From CAZYWA01 sp964650975 [NCBI: uncultured bacterium] (GTDB taxonomy: Bacteria; JADJOY01): 9,621 bases of DNA. Shown here piece after piece: positions 7,113 through 9,621 of the stretch. The stretch covers positions 1 to 9,621 of the forward strand of contig CAZYWA010000297.1 of NCBI GenBank assembly GCA_964650975.1, in the 5' to 3' direction. Made by a program: the position numbers and the translations under genes. The first letter of the stretch is position 1. Every line of letters begins with the position of its first letter. A model generated the notes under the pieces. The model was not told where the DNA came from. It ran no database searches and saw only the letters and a list, made by a program, of their open reading frames with translations.

Positions 7113-7613
7113 ATGAGCCCGTCCCAGCCCCGACCTCGCCGCCCCGCCACGCGCGGACGGCCTCGCAAGTTCCGTGAACCGGCGCGCCCGGTCACCGTGA
7201 CGCTTCCCGAGCGGACCCTCAAGGTCCTCGGCCGGGTGCATCACGACCGCGCGCGGGCGATCGTCGCCGTGTCGGACGCCTTTGGCGGCGGCCAGCCCGA
7301 GACGAGCAACGGGGTCGAGATCGTGGCGGTGACCGACAGCCAGGCCGTCATCGTGATCCCTCCGTGCCCGCCGCTCGATGGCATTTCCCGCTTGCGCACG
7401 ATCGAGATCGCGCCCTCTCGTCTGCTGCTCACCATCGAGCCCGGCACGCCGACGGAGATGCTCGAGGTGGAGATCGCCGACCTCCTCGACGCGCCCCAGT
7501 GCACGGCGAGCGACGGCGTCGTGCTGCGCGAGCTGCTGCGGATCCTGCGGCTCGGCCGCCGCGAGCGCGCCATCTCGAAGGCCGAGATCCTGTTCGTGTC
7601 GCCTCTCGAGTAG
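7113..7613 (+). CDS. Small protein with AT-hook core and probable ribbon-helix-helix
   Basis: This 166-residue protein is not a named family to me. Its N-terminus is basic and proline-rich and contains RGRPRK (14-19), the core of an AT-hook that binds the minor groove of AT-rich DNA. Next comes RPVTVTLPERTLKVLGRV (25-42), a strand then helix as in ribbon-helix-helix repressors, and a second helix about 44-57. Residues 65-166 look like a separate alpha/beta domain (IVAVTDSQAVIVIPP, then IEIAPSRLLLTIEPG). A DNA-binding regulator role is inferred, and the divergently transcribed SGNH gene is a natural target candidate. I took the ATG at 7113 over the GTG at 7092 because MSPSQPRPRRP leads directly into the basic tail; neither has a good ribosome-binding site. 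The stop is 5 bp from the convergent hydrolase stop. Confidence 0.65.
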   Translation: MSPSQPRPRRPATRGRPRKFREPARPVTVTLPERTLKVLGRVHHDRARAIVAVSDAFGGGQPETSNGVEIVAVTDSQAVIVIPPCPPLDGISRLRTIEIAPSRLLLTIEPGTPTEMLEVEIADLLDAPQCTASDGVVLRELLRILRLGRRERAISKAEILFVSPLE

Positions 7614-7618
7614 CCCAC

Positions 7619-8206
7619 TCATTGGGCGACGATCGAGTCCCAGGCACGGTCCTCGAGCATCGAGCGAAGCCAGTCGCCGGCGGATTCGCCGTCGACCGCC
7701 ACCTCCCCCAGGCCGGCATGGATCAGCGTGTGGCCGCGTCCCGGATAGAGGAAGCGCTCGTAGTGCCCTGGATGGCGGTCGGCGAGCCACGCGGTCTCGG
7801 AGGTGAGCGCGGCCTCGAAGTCGGCCGGCGGGAGCCGAAGGAACACCTGTCCGATCACCAGGTCCTCGAGCGACGAGAGCGCGGCGACTCGCAGCTTGCG
7901 ATCTCGCGAGAGCTCCCAGTCGATGAGCCGCGTGACGTGGCCGTTGGCGGTGCAGTCGACGCAGCTCGCGGGGATGAAGCGCGAGATGTTGAACTCGTCG
8001 AGCAGCCCGTTCACGAACGACGGGTCGTTGGGCTTGGCGAGGCCGACGCCGGCGTCGTTGATCACGTCGATCGGCGCCTGCGGCCAGCGCGAGCGCACCA
8101 GGAAGGGCGCGATGATCGTCGAGTAGCCGCCGCCGCTGGCTCCCGCCACCACGATGCGTCGCGGATGCGGAAACTCGCGCAGCGCCATGTCGAGACCGGC
8201 CGACAT
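7619..8206 (-). CDS. 5'-truncated Notum/pectinacetylesterase-like alpha/beta hydrolase
   Basis: The 195 residues from the ATG at 8206 contain the catalytic half of a serine hydrolase. The nucleophile elbow is GASGGGYS with S24. The probable acid is D115 in SSLEDLVIG and the base H159 in GRGHTLIH. C82 and C85 form a close pair typical of the exported Notum/pectinacetylesterase group. The frame upstream of 8206 still reads as hydrolase for about 17 codons (DDDGDGTIDRHYRGLRN) with no ATG, GTG or TTG, then runs into the end of the FG-GAP gene. Family members normally have roughly 150 or more residues before the nucleophile, including a signal peptide and an oxyanion-hole strand, and these are missing. 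The gene is therefore a probable remnant, or it is damaged by deletion or misassembly. If translated from 8206 it would lack a signal peptide and part of the fold. Confidence 0.7.
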   Translation of the reverse strand: MSAGLDMALREFPHPRRIVVAGASGGGYSTIIAPFLVRSRWPQAPIDVINDAGVGLAKPNDPSFVNGLLDEFNISRFIPASCVDCTANGHVTRLIDWELSRDRKLRVAALSSLEDLVIGQVFLRLPPADFEAALTSETAWLADRHPGHYERFLYPGRGHTLIHAGLGEVAVDGESAGDWLRSMLEDRAWDSIVAQ

Positions 8207-8256
8207 GTTGCGCAGGCCGCGGTAATGCCGGTCGATGGTGCCGTCGCCGTCGTCGT

Positions 8257-9621
<1,365 letters not shown>

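Noticed and set aside
6157-7116. 319-residue plus-strand open frame opposite the SGNH gene
   Set aside because: It is a His/Glu/Arg-rich shadow; the minus strand carries ordered SGNH blocks.

Overview
The window is uniformly GC-rich, densely coding bacterial DNA with strong third-position G/C bias. It holds seven protein-coding genes and no RNA genes, insertion sequences or CRISPR arrays. An ERG4-type sterol reductase, large multihaem cytochromes, an FG-GAP/VCBS surface protein ending in a 'DGF(Q/E)SGSLASWS' tail and a DapB-like dehydrogenase together suggest an aerobic 'deltaproteobacterial' lineage (Myxococcota or a relative), probably from a metagenome assembly. That placement is inference; no phylogenetic marker gene is present.

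Left block (1-2898, + strand): two translationally coupled multihaem c-type cytochrome genes. The first is cut by the window edge, has four CxxCH sites and appears frameshifted near its visible 5' end. The second overlaps it by ATGA and encodes an unusual single-chain protein: a multi-pass membrane domain with candidate haem-b histidines, four CxxCH sites plus one atypical CX5CH, and a C-terminal beta-rich domain. The pair looks like a membrane-bound electron-transfer module.

Centre (2890-5423): a DapB-like NAD(P)-dependent dehydrogenase (- strand) is divergent from a bacterial C-24(28) sterol reductase of the ERG4/ERG24 family (+ strand). They share a 113-bp intergenic region containing an imperfect inverted repeat. 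The sterol reductase carries both family signatures and a long ERG4-like block, so it points to sterol synthesis or modification.

Right block (5431-9621): a membrane-anchored SGNH/GDSL hydrolase-like protein (- strand) with an altered block III is divergent from a small protein with an AT-hook core and a probable ribbon-helix-helix (+ strand). Then come a 5'-truncated Notum/pectinacetylesterase-like hydrolase (- strand) and the 3' end of a calcium-loop FG-GAP/VCBS repeat protein (- strand, open at the window edge) with eight visible units of about 55 residues.

The layout alternates strands. All three convergent junctions are extremely tight (9-nt overlap, 7-bp gap and 5-bp gap), leaving no room for conventional terminators. 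No stretch over 300 bp lacks a gene. The best candidates for something undescribed are the cytochrome pair and the bacterial ERG4-like enzyme with its divergent dehydrogenase.
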